From NCBI GenBank assembly GCA_964428355.1, contig CAYRYU010000002.1, positions 1 to 64,000 on the forward strand: a stretch of 64,000 nt of DNA, given 5' to 3'. The stretch comes from CAYRYU01 sp964428355 (GTDB lineage: Bacteria; Muiribacteriota; Ozemobacteria; Ozemobacterales; Ozemobacteraceae). How positions within the stretch are numbered: position 1 is the first letter of the stretch; every line of letters starts with the position of its first letter. The translations under genes and the position numbers were made by a program. This document shows positions 45,855-55,479 of the stretch, piece by piece. Under the pieces are notes generated by a model that was not told the DNA's origin, ran no database searches, and worked only from the letters and a program-made list of their open reading frames with translations.

Positions 45855-47126
45855 ATGAACCTTCAAACCGCCCTTTCCTGGCTTACACGTCGGGACGTGT
45901 GCACCGGCCCGTTCGGACTCCATCGCATGGAATATCTCATGGACCGTCTTGGGGACCCCCAGAACGATGTTCCATGCGTCCTGATCGGGGGAACGAACGG
46001 GAAGGGGTCGGTCACGGCCATTCTGGAGGGGATACTTTCCGCCACGAATTTCTACAGGACGGGGTCGACAATTTCCCCCCACCTGGTCGAAGCAATAGAA
46101 CGGATACGGATTTCGGGCACCCCGCCGGATGGAAACATCTGGGTAGAAGGGATTGAGGCACTCGAAGATCCCGTCAAGGTGATGGACGCCGAACCATCGA
46201 TCGGTTCCCCGAGTTTTTTCGAACTCGTCACCGCCCTGGCTTTCTGGACTTTCAGGGAGCTCGAACTGGATATCGCTTTCGTGGAAGTCGGGCTGGGCGG
46301 ACGTCTTGACGCCACCAACATCTCCACTCCGGAGATTTCGGTGATAACCAATATCGGAACCGACCATAAGGAGTTCCTGGGTCCGGACCGCCCAACGATC
46401 GCACGGGAGAAACTTGGGATCCTCCGGAAAAAGAGGGCACTTGTCACGGCGGAAAGGGATGAGGAGATCCTCGGGATCATGCGGGAGGAATGCGGGTCGA
46501 AGAAGTCGAAACTCGTCGAAGCACGGCCCGGCAACAGCTTCTCCCTCCTGGAAAGCAGGCCGGATGGGCATCTCCTTCGATTCGAGGGAACCGTTGAACC
46601 GGTCCATCTCCCGCTTCCCGGGGTGCACCAACTGGAAAACCTGGCAGTCGCTCTCGAGGTGGTGACACTCTTGCGGAACAACGGGTTCGAGATTCCCACT
46701 GAAGCGGTGGTTCGAGGAATTCCCGGGGTTTTTTGGCCGGCCCGCCTACAATGGTTCCCGGGGAAGCCCCCGATTCTCGTCGATGGCGCACATAACCATG
46801 AAGGATTGGGTTCCCTCGTGGAGTATCTCCGTCAATTCCCCCTGCCCCAGCCAAGCCTGGTCATCCTGGGTGCACTCCAGAAAAAGCCAGTTGAAGAAAT
46901 GGCCAGGGAACTCGCCAAATTCGGATCGGACCTGGTTTTTGTCCCCCCGACCTGCAATCGGGCCATCAATGAGGAGGATTTCCGGGCTCTGGTACAGCCT
47001 ACGGATTCACGCTGGACTTTCCGGCCTACGCTTTCCGAAGCCCTCGAGGGTGGAAAGAACTCCGCCTCGATCCTGATTGCCGGCTCACTGTACCTGGCCG
47101 CCGATTTCCTCAGGATCAGGGGCTAG
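45855..47126 (+). CDS. folC: FolC-like Mur ligase (second folylpolyglutamate synthase)
   Basis: 423 residues, complete. LIGGTNGKGSVTAILEGIL (P-loop), STISPHLVEAIERIRISG, VEVGLGGRLDATN, TNIGTDHKEFLG and VDGAHNHEGLGSL are canonical. It is a diverged paralogue of the copy at 8309. It is followed two bases later by namZ, not by folate genes, so it may have a different glutamate-adding role. No clear ribosome-binding site precedes ATG 45855. Confidence 0.9.
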   Translation: MNLQTALSWLTRRDVCTGPFGLHRMEYLMDRLGDPQNDVPCVLIGGTNGKGSVTAILEGILSATNFYRTGSTISPHLVEAIERIRISGTPPDGNIWVEGIEALEDPVKVMDAEPSIGSPSFFELVTALAFWTFRELELDIAFVEVGLGGRLDATNISTPEISVITNIGTDHKEFLGPDRPTIAREKLGILRKKRALVTAERDEEILGIMREECGSKKSKLVEARPGNSFSLLESRPDGHLLRFEGTVEPVHLPLPGVHQLENLAVALEVVTLLRNNGFEIPTEAVVRGIPGVFWPARLQWFPGKPPILVDGAHNHEGLGSLVEYLRQFPLPQPSLVILGALQKKPVEEMARELAKFGSDLVFVPPTCNRAINEEDFRALVQPTDSRWTFRPTLSEALEGGKNSASILIAGSLYLAADFLRIRG

Positions 47127-47128
47127 GA

Positions 47129-48298
47129 ATGTTCGAATTCGGTCACGAGGAGTTCCTCGATTCGCTCCCTTTCCAGAACAGGGATGGGAAGAAGCTCAGG
47201 GTGGGATTCGTCACCAACGATACGGGGCGGGACCGAAAAGGTCTTCACCTTCTCGAGCGGTTGGCTTCCAACCCCATGATCCGGCTTTCCGCAGTTTTCA
47301 CCCCAGAGCATGGCTTCGGCTCAGACGCCCCTGATGGCGAACCAGTCGAGGGTTCCGTCCATCCCCGGCACAAGATCCCGATTTTCAGCCTCTACGGGAA
47401 GACCAAGGTCCCCCAACCCGAGCAACTGGCTTTGTGCGACCTGCTCGTGTACGACATTCAGGACGTCGGAGTCCGGTTCTACACTTACATCTCCACGCTC
47501 CGAAACGTCATTGAAGCCTCATCCCAGGCTGACCTCCCCATTCACGTCCTGGACCGTCCAGACATCCTCGGCGGAATCGAAGTCGAGGGCCCGATGCTGA
47601 CTCCGGGTTTCGAATCATTCGTCGGCCACCTTCCAGTCCCACTTCGCTATGGGCTCACGCCAGGGGAACTCGCCACCTGGTGGAACTCAGGGCTCCGGAA
47701 GCCCGCCCGCCTGAAAGTCTGGAAGTGCCGTGACTATCGCAGGAAAGCGGCATTCGAGGACCTTTGCGTTCCCTGGACGAAGCCTTCTCCAAGCATGCTT
47801 TCCACCTCGACCGCCAGGTTCTACCCGGGAACGTGCCTTTTCGAGGGAACCAACATCTCCGAAGGTCGGGGAACCGAAGCCCCGTTCCAGATTCTCGGGG
47901 CTCCCTGGACCGATCCTTCGACCTGGCTGAAGGCCCTTGCCCCGATTCTTCCCTCCCAGGTCGTCGCTTCCGAGGTCGACTTCTCCCCGACGTTCTCGAA
48001 GTTTTCCGGGCAGATCTGTCGGGGAATCCGGCTGGACACGAACCTGAAACTCCTCGGAAAATCGGTTTCGCTGGGCATCAGGGTCCTTGCTGCGCTCATG
48101 AAGAGCCATCCGGGAAAGGTAGAATTCCCCGGCCGCCCGGGACTTCCCGCCCCCTTCTTCGACCACCTGGTCGGAAACTCCTGGGTGCGGGAGGGCCTCG
48201 AAAAGGGTTCCCCGGTGGAAGAGATCGAGACGCGGATGAACGCGGAAGCCGCAGTCTTTCTGCGGGACAGGAAAGCTTACCTTATCTATCCCGACTGA
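47129..48298 (+). CDS. namZ: Exo-beta-N-acetylmuramidase family protein (NamZ, DUF1343)
   Basis: 389 residues. The DUF1343 pattern is strong: VGFVTNDTGRDRKG, AVFTPEHGFGSDAPDG, SLYGKTKVPQPEQL, LLVYDIQDVGVRFYTYIST, HVLDRPDILGGIEVEGPML, YPGTCLFEGTNISEGRGTE. NamZ from Bacillus subtilis removes terminal MurNAc from peptidoglycan fragments. No obvious signal peptide is seen here, which would place it in the cytosol for wall recycling. Coupled to the upstream Mur-ligase gene. Confidence 0.92.
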   Translation: MFEFGHEEFLDSLPFQNRDGKKLRVGFVTNDTGRDRKGLHLLERLASNPMIRLSAVFTPEHGFGSDAPDGEPVEGSVHPRHKIPIFSLYGKTKVPQPEQLALCDLLVYDIQDVGVRFYTYISTLRNVIEASSQADLPIHVLDRPDILGGIEVEGPMLTPGFESFVGHLPVPLRYGLTPGELATWWNSGLRKPARLKVWKCRDYRRKAAFEDLCVPWTKPSPSMLSTSTARFYPGTCLFEGTNISEGRGTEAPFQILGAPWTDPSTWLKALAPILPSQVVASEVDFSPTFSKFSGQICRGIRLDTNLKLLGKSVSLGIRVLAALMKSHPGKVEFPGRPGLPAPFFDHLVGNSWVREGLEKGSPVEEIETRMNAEAAVFLRDRKAYLIYPD

Positions 48299-48329
48299 CT
48301 GGCCCGGACACGGTCTTTCCCCGGAAGGA

Positions 48330-49178
48330 TCAACCTTCGGGAGTCGCGAAGGTCCAGCGGTTGATCACCACTTCATCCCCCTCCTTCTCCAATACGAGGA
48401 GGTTGCCGGCGGGGTCCCAGGCGAGATCACGGGGACAAATCGGCGGGGGCGCGGAAATTTTCCAGAACATCCTGCCGTTTTGCCCGATGAGGGCGAGATC
48501 CCGGCCGTTTCCGGAGCAGAAGGAGATCAACAACTCCCCTTCAGGAGATACCGGCCCGAGGGTCACCCCCGAGGGATCGAACTCCCTTGCGAAACGGTAG
48601 ACTTCCTTCATCCGGTTCCCCAGGCCGTCGACCAGTTCTGCGTGCCAGTTCCGGAAGGCGGCCCGCCGCCCGACGGTCCAGAAGAAGCCGTCCTTGACCG
48701 GGGCGAGAAATCGGAGGTCTGGAATTCTTCTGGAACCGGTGGCGTCCAATGCAAGTCTTTCCGCGAACCGGCCCCCGAGAAGAAGGATCTCCTTTCCATC
48801 CGACTCGATGGTGCAGGCTTCGAACGGCCCGCTGGGGAGCGTTGCGGGGAGATCACCCAGAATCGTTCCCTTGTCGGAAAGGACGATCGGCCCGGAACCC
48901 GAGATCGTGAAGTCGAGGACAGGCTGAGCGAAGTCTTTTTCCCCGAGGCTTCTTCCCCCGATGAGATCGAGGTTTTCGATGACCCCGTTCCTTTTCAGCA
49001 GGAAAGCCTTCCCCTGGAAAATTCTCAGCCCGACGAGAGTTTCGGGTTGGCATCCCTTCAGGACCATCACACGGGTCTTTTCGGGTTTGATTGCCTGGCA
49101 GAAGGAAAGAAGGGGGACCATCAGAAAAAAGGCGAGAAGTGAGCCCAAGAGTTGATGGAAAGGTCTTTTTCTCATCAC
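48330..49178 (-). CDS. Exported protein, beta-propeller-like
   Basis: 282 residues. Excellent Shine-Dalgarno GGAGGTGAT; the start is GTG 49178 or ATG 49175. Signal peptide LLGSLLAFFLMVPLLSFC. The mature part has repeated short strands (FQGKAFLLKRNGVIENLDL, ILLLGGRFAERLAL, LLISFCSGNGRDLALIGQNG). This suggests a weak propeller, but no family is recognised. It is the last gene of a three-gene minus operon and overlaps the NHL gene. Confidence 0.7.
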   Translation of the reverse strand: MMRKRPFHQLLGSLLAFFLMVPLLSFCQAIKPEKTRVMVLKGCQPETLVGLRIFQGKAFLLKRNGVIENLDLIGGRSLGEKDFAQPVLDFTISGSGPIVLSDKGTILGDLPATLPSGPFEACTIESDGKEILLLGGRFAERLALDATGSRRIPDLRFLAPVKDGFFWTVGRRAAFRNWHAELVDGLGNRMKEVYRFAREFDPSGVTLGPVSPEGELLISFCSGNGRDLALIGQNGRMFWKISAPPPICPRDLAWDPAGNLLVLEKEGDEVVINRWTFATPEG

Positions 49179-50167
49179 AGATCACCTCCGTGCGGGAAAG
49201 GGGCGACCGTCAGTTGCCCGGATGGCGCGGAGTCGAAGTCGGCCTGGGCCTTGAAGATTTCCCCATCCGGGGTTGCTTCCAGGAATCGGTTCATACCTGA
49301 GGGCGGGCGGAGGGTGGCTTTCCCCTGGACCGCCCCGGAAGGGCCGAAGGTGACAAGCTGGAGGATACCCTTGAACCCGCCCGGGGGAACGAACGAGACA
49401 CGAATCGAATCACCGGCACCGGTCGACCACAGGCGGGGGTTCTGGTGGAAACCGTGACCTAGATGGACCGATTTCAGCAGATTGCCGGAGTAGGAATACC
49501 GCTGGCAGAAATAACCGTGAGGCGATGAATAGGAAAGGGTCAGCAAATCGCCCGCCGGGGTCACGGCAAAGCCCGATCGCTCCCAGGGGAGCTCCCAGAG
49601 CAGTTTCCCGGTGGGATCGAACGCGGCGACGATTGACCGGCCGTAATCACCGACAAAGAGCCTTCCCTCGCGGCCGCTCTCGATCTGATGGATTTGCAGG
49701 AACCGGCCCGGAGTGTCGCCCTGTCCACCGAGACGGACGATCACTTTTCCGGAGGGGGAAATCTTTCGGACCGTCTGGTCAGCCCCGTCGGCCACCCAAA
49801 AGCCGGAGAGAGCGCCATTCCGGGAGAAATCGGGGAGGAAGTCCTCGATGAGGGAGTTGTCGGGCTTCGTGGGAACCGCAACGGAGCGCAAGAATTTACC
49901 GTCGGCTCCGAATTCCAGGATTCTTCCGGCGAGGGAATCCGCGACCCACAGATTTCCATTCCGGATTCGAAAAGCCATTGGCCCCAGACCGGAGGCTTCT
50001 TCCAGCCTGGGATTCACCTTCGAGTTCCAGAAGGATACCTGCCCGGGGCCCTTTCCGTAGGCGATCTCCCAGGGTGCGGGGGCCGTCGGGGATGCCCCGA
50101 GAAGCGCTTGGGAGGCGGAAAGCAGAAGAGCGAAAAGAATGAGGGGGAAGATCGGGGTTCGGGTCAT
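49175..50167 (-). CDS. Exported NHL-repeat protein
   Basis: 330 residues with an N-terminal signal peptide (PLILFALLLSASQALLGA). NHL-type strands: NLWVADSLAGRILEFGADG, FWVADGADQTVRKISPSG, LFVGDYGRSIVAAFDPTG. Its start overlaps the stop of the SH3b peptidase gene (ATGA) and its stop overlaps the next start. Probably a secreted propeller working with the peptidase. Confidence 0.82.
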   Translation of the reverse strand: MTRTPIFPLILFALLLSASQALLGASPTAPAPWEIAYGKGPGQVSFWNSKVNPRLEEASGLGPMAFRIRNGNLWVADSLAGRILEFGADGKFLRSVAVPTKPDNSLIEDFLPDFSRNGALSGFWVADGADQTVRKISPSGKVIVRLGGQGDTPGRFLQIHQIESGREGRLFVGDYGRSIVAAFDPTGKLLWELPWERSGFAVTPAGDLLTLSYSSPHGYFCQRYSYSGNLLKSVHLGHGFHQNPRLWSTGAGDSIRVSFVPPGGFKGILQLVTFGPSGAVQGKATLRPPSGMNRFLEATPDGEIFKAQADFDSAPSGQLTVAPFPHGGDL

Positions 50168-51417
50168 ACCTTCCTGAGAACGCGTGTGATCGGCCCGATC
50201 GCATACGGATCGGTGAGACGAGGGGTCCGAAGACGGGAGGAGTTGTTCATGGCGAGCATCGAATTCCCTTCCTTGACCATTATTCCAACGTGGGTATCCG
50301 GGTCTTTAACCCCGTCGCCCGTATAATCGTAGGTCTTCCAGGTGATCACGTCGCCTTCCTTGAAGGGGGGCACGGAAACTTCCTTCCAGCCCTTCGACTT
50401 GAGCTGGCTCACGACGGAGCGGACGTTCAGGACTACGCTGTCGATAGCCCCGGCCTTTTTCAGGGCTGTGGAAGCGACCTGGGCACAAGCAAGGTTTCCA
50501 TAATCGACCTCGGGACCGCGAAACCTGGTGCTTCCAACGAGTTTCCGGGCTTCCGCGGCGACTTTCTGTTGCAAGGAACCGGTCGAAGGTGAGGAGTTGT
50601 CGGTCGACGAAGTGTTGTCGTTCGAGGAGATTTGATCCCTGGATTTGACGACATAGTCGGCATGGACGTACCGGGTCTTGCCATTGAAGTTGATCCGGTA
50701 CCAGTCACCTATCTTCCCTGTGACCTGGACTGCGATCCCGTTGGGGAGCGTGTTGTCGATCGCGCCCCACGGGGCCGTCCGGACGTTGAGGCCTATCGAG
50801 GCGTTGACGTAACCGATGAAGTTCATCGGTTCGACTTCGTTTGAACCTGGCTTGGAGGGCTGGTCCGAATCGATGTATCGTTTCAGGACAAAAGCCTCGT
50901 TGTCCCCCCATTTGATCTTGTAGTAATCGCCGCTCTGCCCCAGGATCTCGACCGCCCTCTGGTCCTTCAGGGTTCCGATGACATCACCTCCGGGAACCCG
51001 GCGCACGTTGACCCCGGTGGAGGCGTTAACCCAACCCTGGGTAGGAAAGGGCTTCTGACCCTCCCCGGGACGCTTGACATAAGCGGAATGCACGTAGGCG
51101 GTCTTTCCGTCGTATTCGATCTTGTACCAGTCGCCAAGTTGGCCGATGATCTTGACCTTGGCCCCGGCAGTCAGGCTTCCGATGATGTCACCCCAGGGAA
51201 AGGCCCTGATATTGAGGGAGGATCCGACTTCGACGGTTCCTTCGACCGATTCCCCCGCCTTGATGGCAGGAAGGGCCGCACCCGAAGTCTGGGCGGTGCC
51301 CTGTTGCGTGATGGAAACCTCCTTCTCGGAGAAGGGGTTTTCCCCGGCGGCAAGGGTCGAAGCCGACAAGAGAATCGTCAGAGAGATGTACCCGAAGAAT
51401 CGCGCGCAGCGTTTCAT
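50164..51417 (-). CDS. Secreted SH3b x3 protein with cysteine-peptidase-like domain
   Basis: 417 residues. Signal peptide (LTILLSASTLAAG), then three SH3b modules: VGSSLNIRAFPWGDIIGSL, STGVNVRRVPGGDVIGTL and SIGLNVRTAPWGAIDNTL, each with a GDWYKI/YYKI strand. After a Ser/Asn linker, the C-terminal domain (about 285-417) has NLACAQVASTAL (Cys) and DPDTHVGIMV (His), as in CHAP or NlpC/P60-like amidases. It probably binds and cleaves peptidoglycan. First gene of the operon. Confidence 0.85.
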   Translation of the reverse strand: MKRCARFFGYISLTILLSASTLAAGENPFSEKEVSITQQGTAQTSGAALPAIKAGESVEGTVEVGSSLNIRAFPWGDIIGSLTAGAKVKIIGQLGDWYKIEYDGKTAYVHSAYVKRPGEGQKPFPTQGWVNASTGVNVRRVPGGDVIGTLKDQRAVEILGQSGDYYKIKWGDNEAFVLKRYIDSDQPSKPGSNEVEPMNFIGYVNASIGLNVRTAPWGAIDNTLPNGIAVQVTGKIGDWYRINFNGKTRYVHADYVVKSRDQISSNDNTSSTDNSSPSTGSLQQKVAAEARKLVGSTRFRGPEVDYGNLACAQVASTALKKAGAIDSVVLNVRSVVSQLKSKGWKEVSVPPFKEGDVITWKTYDYTGDGVKDPDTHVGIMVKEGNSMLAMNNSSRLRTPRLTDPYAIGPITRVLRKV

Positions 51418-51474
51418 GACTCCCTCCCTATTTCTCTAATTCTACATGAAAAATGGCGAAAAGTTTCCGCTTTT

Positions 51475-51505
51475 TTCACATCCCCGCTGGTTTTTTTGGT
51501 ATACT
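51475..51505 (+). promoter_or_regulatory. Candidate promoter of the cNBD-ATPase gene
   Basis: TTCACA (51475-51480), 19 bases, TATACT (51500-51505). The spacer is long, so this is a moderate call. Confidence 0.45.
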
Positions 51506-51536
51506 CCTCCCCTTAGAACACTTGGAGGAAGAAACC

Positions 51537-52748
51537 ATGATAGATTTGAAAAGTTTCCCTCTCTTCAGCACCCTTCCGACCCGGGAGGTAGAAAAGCTCA
51601 AGAAATCCAGCCGGGTACAGCGCTACACATCCGGAACAAAAATACTCAACGAAGGTGAAGACCTCCGGGAGTTCCTTTTCATCACCGAGGGCGAGTTGGC
51701 AGTCGTCAAGACCCACAAGGAAAAGAAGAAGACCCTTCTTACGCTCAATCCCGGAGACACTTATGGCGAGGTCGAAATCCTCAACGGCACCCCGGTTCTG
51801 GCGAACCTTGTCGGTTACCAGGAAACCCAGCTGATCTTCCTCCCCAAGGAGGCGATTCTCCGTCTCGTCGGATTGTACCCCGGGTTCGCCAAGGAACTCC
51901 GGGACCTCTACTCCCAGCGGGCAAGCGTTCTCCTCGAGCAGGGTCTTTCCAAAGCCCCTTTCGGGGAAGTCCTCACCTTTTTCAACGTGAAGGGTGGAGC
52001 CGGAAAATCGGTCATTTCGGCCAACGTCGGAGCAATGCTTGCGAGGAAATGGAGGAAGAGGGTGGTTTTGATCGACGCCAACTTTTCCTTCGGAGACCAG
52101 GCGATCCTGCTCAATCTTCCCCAGGAGAAAAACATCTTCGAGCTGACCAAGGAGCGACCTCCGATCAAGATCGAAAAGATCGAGGCGCAACTAACCACCC
52201 ACAGGTCGGGGCTGAAAGTCCTTCTTCCCCCCCCCATGCCGGAACAGGCTGAAAAGATCAAGATCGAAATGGTGGAGCACCTGATCGAAGCACTGAGGGC
52301 ACATTACGATTTCGTCATCATCGACACGCAGAATCAGCTCACCGACCTAGAGAGGATGATCCTCGAGTTTTCCGACCTGATCTTCCTGGTCATGACCATG
52401 GAATTGACCTTCGTCAAAAACACCAAGGTGCTGATCGATCTTCTGCAGAGAAGCAAGATCCCGCGGGACAAGATCAAGGTCATCCTCAACCGGGCATTCA
52501 AATCCATGGGCCTGGAACCCGCCCGGGTCGAGACTTCCCTGCGGTATGCGATCAGCCACTTCCTGCCCAGCGAGGGCGAGGTGGTCATCCCCTCGATCAA
52601 CAAGGGAGTCCCTTTCGTCCTCGAAAAGATCGAAGGTTCCCCGCTGATCTTCGCCATGGAAAAATTCTGCCAGAGGCTCGTGGGTGAAGAGCCCGATAAG
52701 GGCACATGGAACATGTTCTCCCTGATCATGGAGGTCTTCGGCCTTTAA
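51537..52748 (+). CDS. cNMP-like sensor domain fused to MinD/ParA-type ATPase
   Basis: 403 residues from ATG 51537 (GGAGGAAG upstream). Residues ~8-115 form a CRP-like barrel (LFITEGELAVVK, YGEVEILNGTPVLANLVG). Its phosphate-binding Arg is replaced, so it may not bind a cyclic nucleotide. Residues ~145-400 are a MinD/ParA ATPase: FFNVKGGAGKSVISANVGAM (intact deviant Walker A, 152-158), VLIDANFSFGDQAILL, FVIIDTQNQLTDLER. It resembles FlhG/TadZ-type positioning ATPases. It faces the PP2C-kinase-FHA operon. Confidence 0.9.
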   Translation: MIDLKSFPLFSTLPTREVEKLKKSSRVQRYTSGTKILNEGEDLREFLFITEGELAVVKTHKEKKKTLLTLNPGDTYGEVEILNGTPVLANLVGYQETQLIFLPKEAILRLVGLYPGFAKELRDLYSQRASVLLEQGLSKAPFGEVLTFFNVKGGAGKSVISANVGAMLARKWRKRVVLIDANFSFGDQAILLNLPQEKNIFELTKERPPIKIEKIEAQLTTHRSGLKVLLPPPMPEQAEKIKIEMVEHLIEALRAHYDFVIIDTQNQLTDLERMILEFSDLIFLVMTMELTFVKNTKVLIDLLQRSKIPRDKIKVILNRAFKSMGLEPARVETSLRYAISHFLPSEGEVVIPSINKGVPFVLEKIEGSPLIFAMEKFCQRLVGEEPDKGTWNMFSLIMEVFGL

Positions 52749-52764
52749 CCCCGGTTGAAAACCC

Positions 52765-52789
52765 CAGGGCTTGTAAGACCCTGACTTTT
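52765..52789 (+). terminator. Possible intrinsic terminator of the cNBD-ATPase gene
   Basis: CAGGG (52765-52769) and CCCTG (52779-52783) form a short stem followed by ACTTTTC. Confidence 0.5.
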
Positions 52790-52924
52790 CCTCCTGATCG
52801 CCTGATCAGGGCCTTGCGGCCTAGCGTGGGAACAATGAAAATCAACCCGCGGAAATGAAGGTCCCGGGTTCCAACGGGAAAAACGAAGCCGGGGGGCCCG
52901 GGGGGGCTATTCCCAGGCGGGTGG

Positions 52925-53689
52925 TCACCAGCCGAGGATTTTCTTGAAAAAGCTCGTCTTTTTTGAAGTTACCTGGACGACTACAACGGAAACGTTATCC
53001 TTGCCGCCGGCTTCGAGCGCTTCCTTGATCAGAGCTTCCCCGGCTTCCTTCGGTTCCACTGTCTTTTCGAAAATCTGCTGCATTTTTTCGGCGGAAACCA
53101 TGTCGGTCAAACCGTCGCTGCAAAGCAGGAAAATATCCCCGTTCCAGACCGGGCCCGAAGTGATGTCGACCTCGAGTTTCGTGGAACAACCGATGTAACG
53201 GATTATCTGGTTCTTGTAGGGGTGGTCACGTTTTTCCTCTTCGGAAATCAGGCCTCGGATGAAAAGCTCCTCGACGTAGGAGTGGTCACGGGTGACCTGT
53301 TTGAGCACATTCCTTCGGAAGAGGTAGATCCGGCTGTCGCCGACATGGGCGAGGTAGAACGCCTGCTCGCGCAGCATCAGAAGAACACATGTGCACCCCA
53401 TCCCCTGGAAGTCGGCGGAGCTGGAGGCCTTTTCCCTGACCTTGTCGTTCGCTTCGAGAAAGGCATCACGGATAGCGGCTTCGATATTGCTGTTCCCCTG
53501 GTAGTCCATGAGCTTGGCGGAGATCATGTCTTTGGAAAGGGCCGAGGCTACCTCACCGGCCTTGTGGCCACCCATGCCGTCGGCTACGAGGAAAAGGCCG
53601 TTTTTGTCGGTCCAGAAGATGGAATCCTCGTTATTTGAGCGGACTTTCCCAATATCGCTGATTCCAAAGGCTTTATATTCCACGTTCAC
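52925..53689 (-). CDS. PP2C-family protein phosphatase
   Basis: About 254 residues. The stop of the kinase is followed by GGAGG, so the start is GTG 53689 or 53683; the open frame to 53866 runs through the kinase gene and is not used. All PP2C metal-site motifs are present: DIGKVRSNNEDSIFW, FLVADGMGGHKAGEVAS, AHVGDSRIYLF, CSDGLTDMV, GKDNVSVVVVQ. It should reverse the phosphorylation made by the adjoining kinase. Confidence 0.94.
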   Translation of the reverse strand: MNVEYKAFGISDIGKVRSNNEDSIFWTDKNGLFLVADGMGGHKAGEVASALSKDMISAKLMDYQGNSNIEAAIRDAFLEANDKVREKASSSADFQGMGCTCVLLMLREQAFYLAHVGDSRIYLFRRNVLKQVTRDHSYVEELFIRGLISEEEKRDHPYKNQIIRYIGCSTKLEVDITSGPVWNGDIFLLCSDGLTDMVSAEKMQQIFEKTVEPKEAGEALIKEALEAGGKDNVSVVVVQVTSKKTSFFKKILGW

Positions 53690-53697
53690 CGACCTCC

Positions 53698-55464
53698 CTA
53701 AAGCTCTTTCATTCTTTGGAGGATGTCTTGTTGGTTCGGATTCAGAAATAGGGAAAGGTTGAAGTAATCCTTTGCCCGCACCGGTTCCTTCTTGCTGAAA
53801 TATTCCCCCAGACTGTTCAACAGCAGGATATCGTTGTTGTCCAGTTCCCAGGCTTTTGAAAAACATTCGAGCGCTCCATCGCTCTCCTCCTTGGCGACCT
53901 TGACCTTTCCCTGCATCGTCCAGTGAAGGGCCGAAGGAGATTTCTCGATGAGCTTCTTGTAAAGGTTGTCCGCAGGAGCAAGCAGGGATTCCTTTTTGCA
54001 GAAAGCAAGGAATTCCATGTGCACCTCTTCGTCGAGAGCCGGGTCTTCCATGAATCGGAGAACCTTTTGGAGGGCATCGGAAACGGCCTGCTGCCGAGTC
54101 TTGGGGGGAGCGGAGCCGGCGGCGGAATATCCTTCGAAAAGCTTCTTCAGCTGGGAGAGGGGTGCAGGATCGATCCTTCGAAGGGCCTGCTTGACCGTCC
54201 TGGTTTCACCCTTGGAGAGGACGACCTTGATCACCTTTTCCCGAAAACCCTTGTAGGCCAAGGCAACCTTGTAGGAAGCGGCGGGCAGCTTCAACGTGAA
54301 GGGGCTTGTACCGACCTGGTTTCCATCGACAAGGATCTCGGTTCCGGCGGGTTCAATGGCGAATGTGAGGGTCCCCAGGGACATCACGGTGTATGCCTTG
54401 AATGCGCCGAGGATAAGGATAAGGAACAGGCAGAAGAGGCCCACAACGGTGAAGACGACCCGCAAAGACCCGCTTGCCAGGCTCTGTTGGATCTGAGTGG
54501 TCCTGCGCGCGATCTCCGATGGGGATTCAGGTATCTTGATGCCGTCCTCGGGGAGCTCGCCGTGGGGAACCTTGCTCAGATCGACGGTTTCGCCCTCCGC
54601 TTCGACCGGTTTATCAGGTTCTGAAAGCGCTTTGAGGGCATCGATCATCTCCTGGCAGGATTGAAAGCGGTTTTCAGGCTTCTTCTCCATCGCCTTCAGG
54701 ATCAGATCGTTCAATTTCTGGGGGACCGCCTCGTTTACCTCAACCGGAGCCTTGGGTTCCTCCTGGATATGCATCAAGGCAACGGAGTTGGGGTTGTCGG
54801 AAACGAAGGGGAGCTTCCCCGTAACCAGCTCGTAGAGGGTCACCCCGATCGAATAGATATCGGAACGGAAGTCCATGTCCCGTTTTCCGAGGGCCTGCTC
54901 GGGGGACATGTAGTCGGTGGATCCGAGGGTGAGCCCGTTCCCGGTTTTGCTGGTGTTGAGTTTCGCCTTCGCGATCCCGAAATCCGTCAGTTTGACTCCG
55001 GCGTCTTTCGTGAGGAGAATGTTGCTGGGTTTGATATCACGGTGGATGACACCGAGTTTGTGGCAATGGCCCAATGCGGAAAGGGCCGATTCCATGACGG
55101 AAAGAATGAATTCGAGAGTGAAGCCCTCGTCGGAATGGATCTTCTTTTCGAGGGATTCCCCATCGACGAATTCCATGATGAAGTAAGGGGGAAGCCCCTC
55201 GCGGTCACAGATCTCCTTGGTGGCGATGTCGATGATCCCGACAATGTTGGGGTGGTCCTTGAGTCTTTCCATCGTACGGGCTTCATCGAAGAACCTCGCC
55301 ACGACATCGGGCTCGTTGACCCATTCTTCGAGCAGGAACTTGACGGCAGCCTTCTTTTCGAGGACCGAATGTTGCGCCAGGTAAACAGTAGCAAACCCTC
55401 CATCGCCCAGCTTCTGAACGATGGTATAGTTTCCAGCCCTCTTGCTAGCGTAACTCGGCGGCAT
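53698..55464 (-). CDS. Ser/Thr protein kinase with PEGA and TPR domains
   Basis: 588 residues. Kinase domain (about 12-275): KLGDGGFATVYLAQ, AAVKFLLEEW, HRDIKPSNILL (141-151), DFGIAK (161-166), GSTDYMSPEQ. After a juxtamembrane linker, a single membrane helix (336-356) leads to a PEGA domain (about 366-427, EPAGTEILVDGNQVGTSPF). A TPR-like tail follows (about 435-588, MQGKVKVAKEESDGALECF). All catalytic residues are intact. It is flanked by PP2C downstream and an FHA protein upstream, a phosphorylation-reading module. Confidence 0.94.
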   Translation of the reverse strand: MPPSYASKRAGNYTIVQKLGDGGFATVYLAQHSVLEKKAAVKFLLEEWVNEPDVVARFFDEARTMERLKDHPNIVGIIDIATKEICDREGLPPYFIMEFVDGESLEKKIHSDEGFTLEFILSVMESALSALGHCHKLGVIHRDIKPSNILLTKDAGVKLTDFGIAKAKLNTSKTGNGLTLGSTDYMSPEQALGKRDMDFRSDIYSIGVTLYELVTGKLPFVSDNPNSVALMHIQEEPKAPVEVNEAVPQKLNDLILKAMEKKPENRFQSCQEMIDALKALSEPDKPVEAEGETVDLSKVPHGELPEDGIKIPESPSEIARRTTQIQQSLASGSLRVVFTVVGLFCLFLILILGAFKAYTVMSLGTLTFAIEPAGTEILVDGNQVGTSPFTLKLPAASYKVALAYKGFREKVIKVVLSKGETRTVKQALRRIDPAPLSQLKKLFEGYSAAGSAPPKTRQQAVSDALQKVLRFMEDPALDEEVHMEFLAFCKKESLLAPADNLYKKLIEKSPSALHWTMQGKVKVAKEESDGALECFSKAWELDNNDILLLNSLGEYFSKKEPVRAKDYFNLSLFLNPNQQDILQRMKEL

Positions 55465-55479
55465 CTAAGGGGCGGAGTC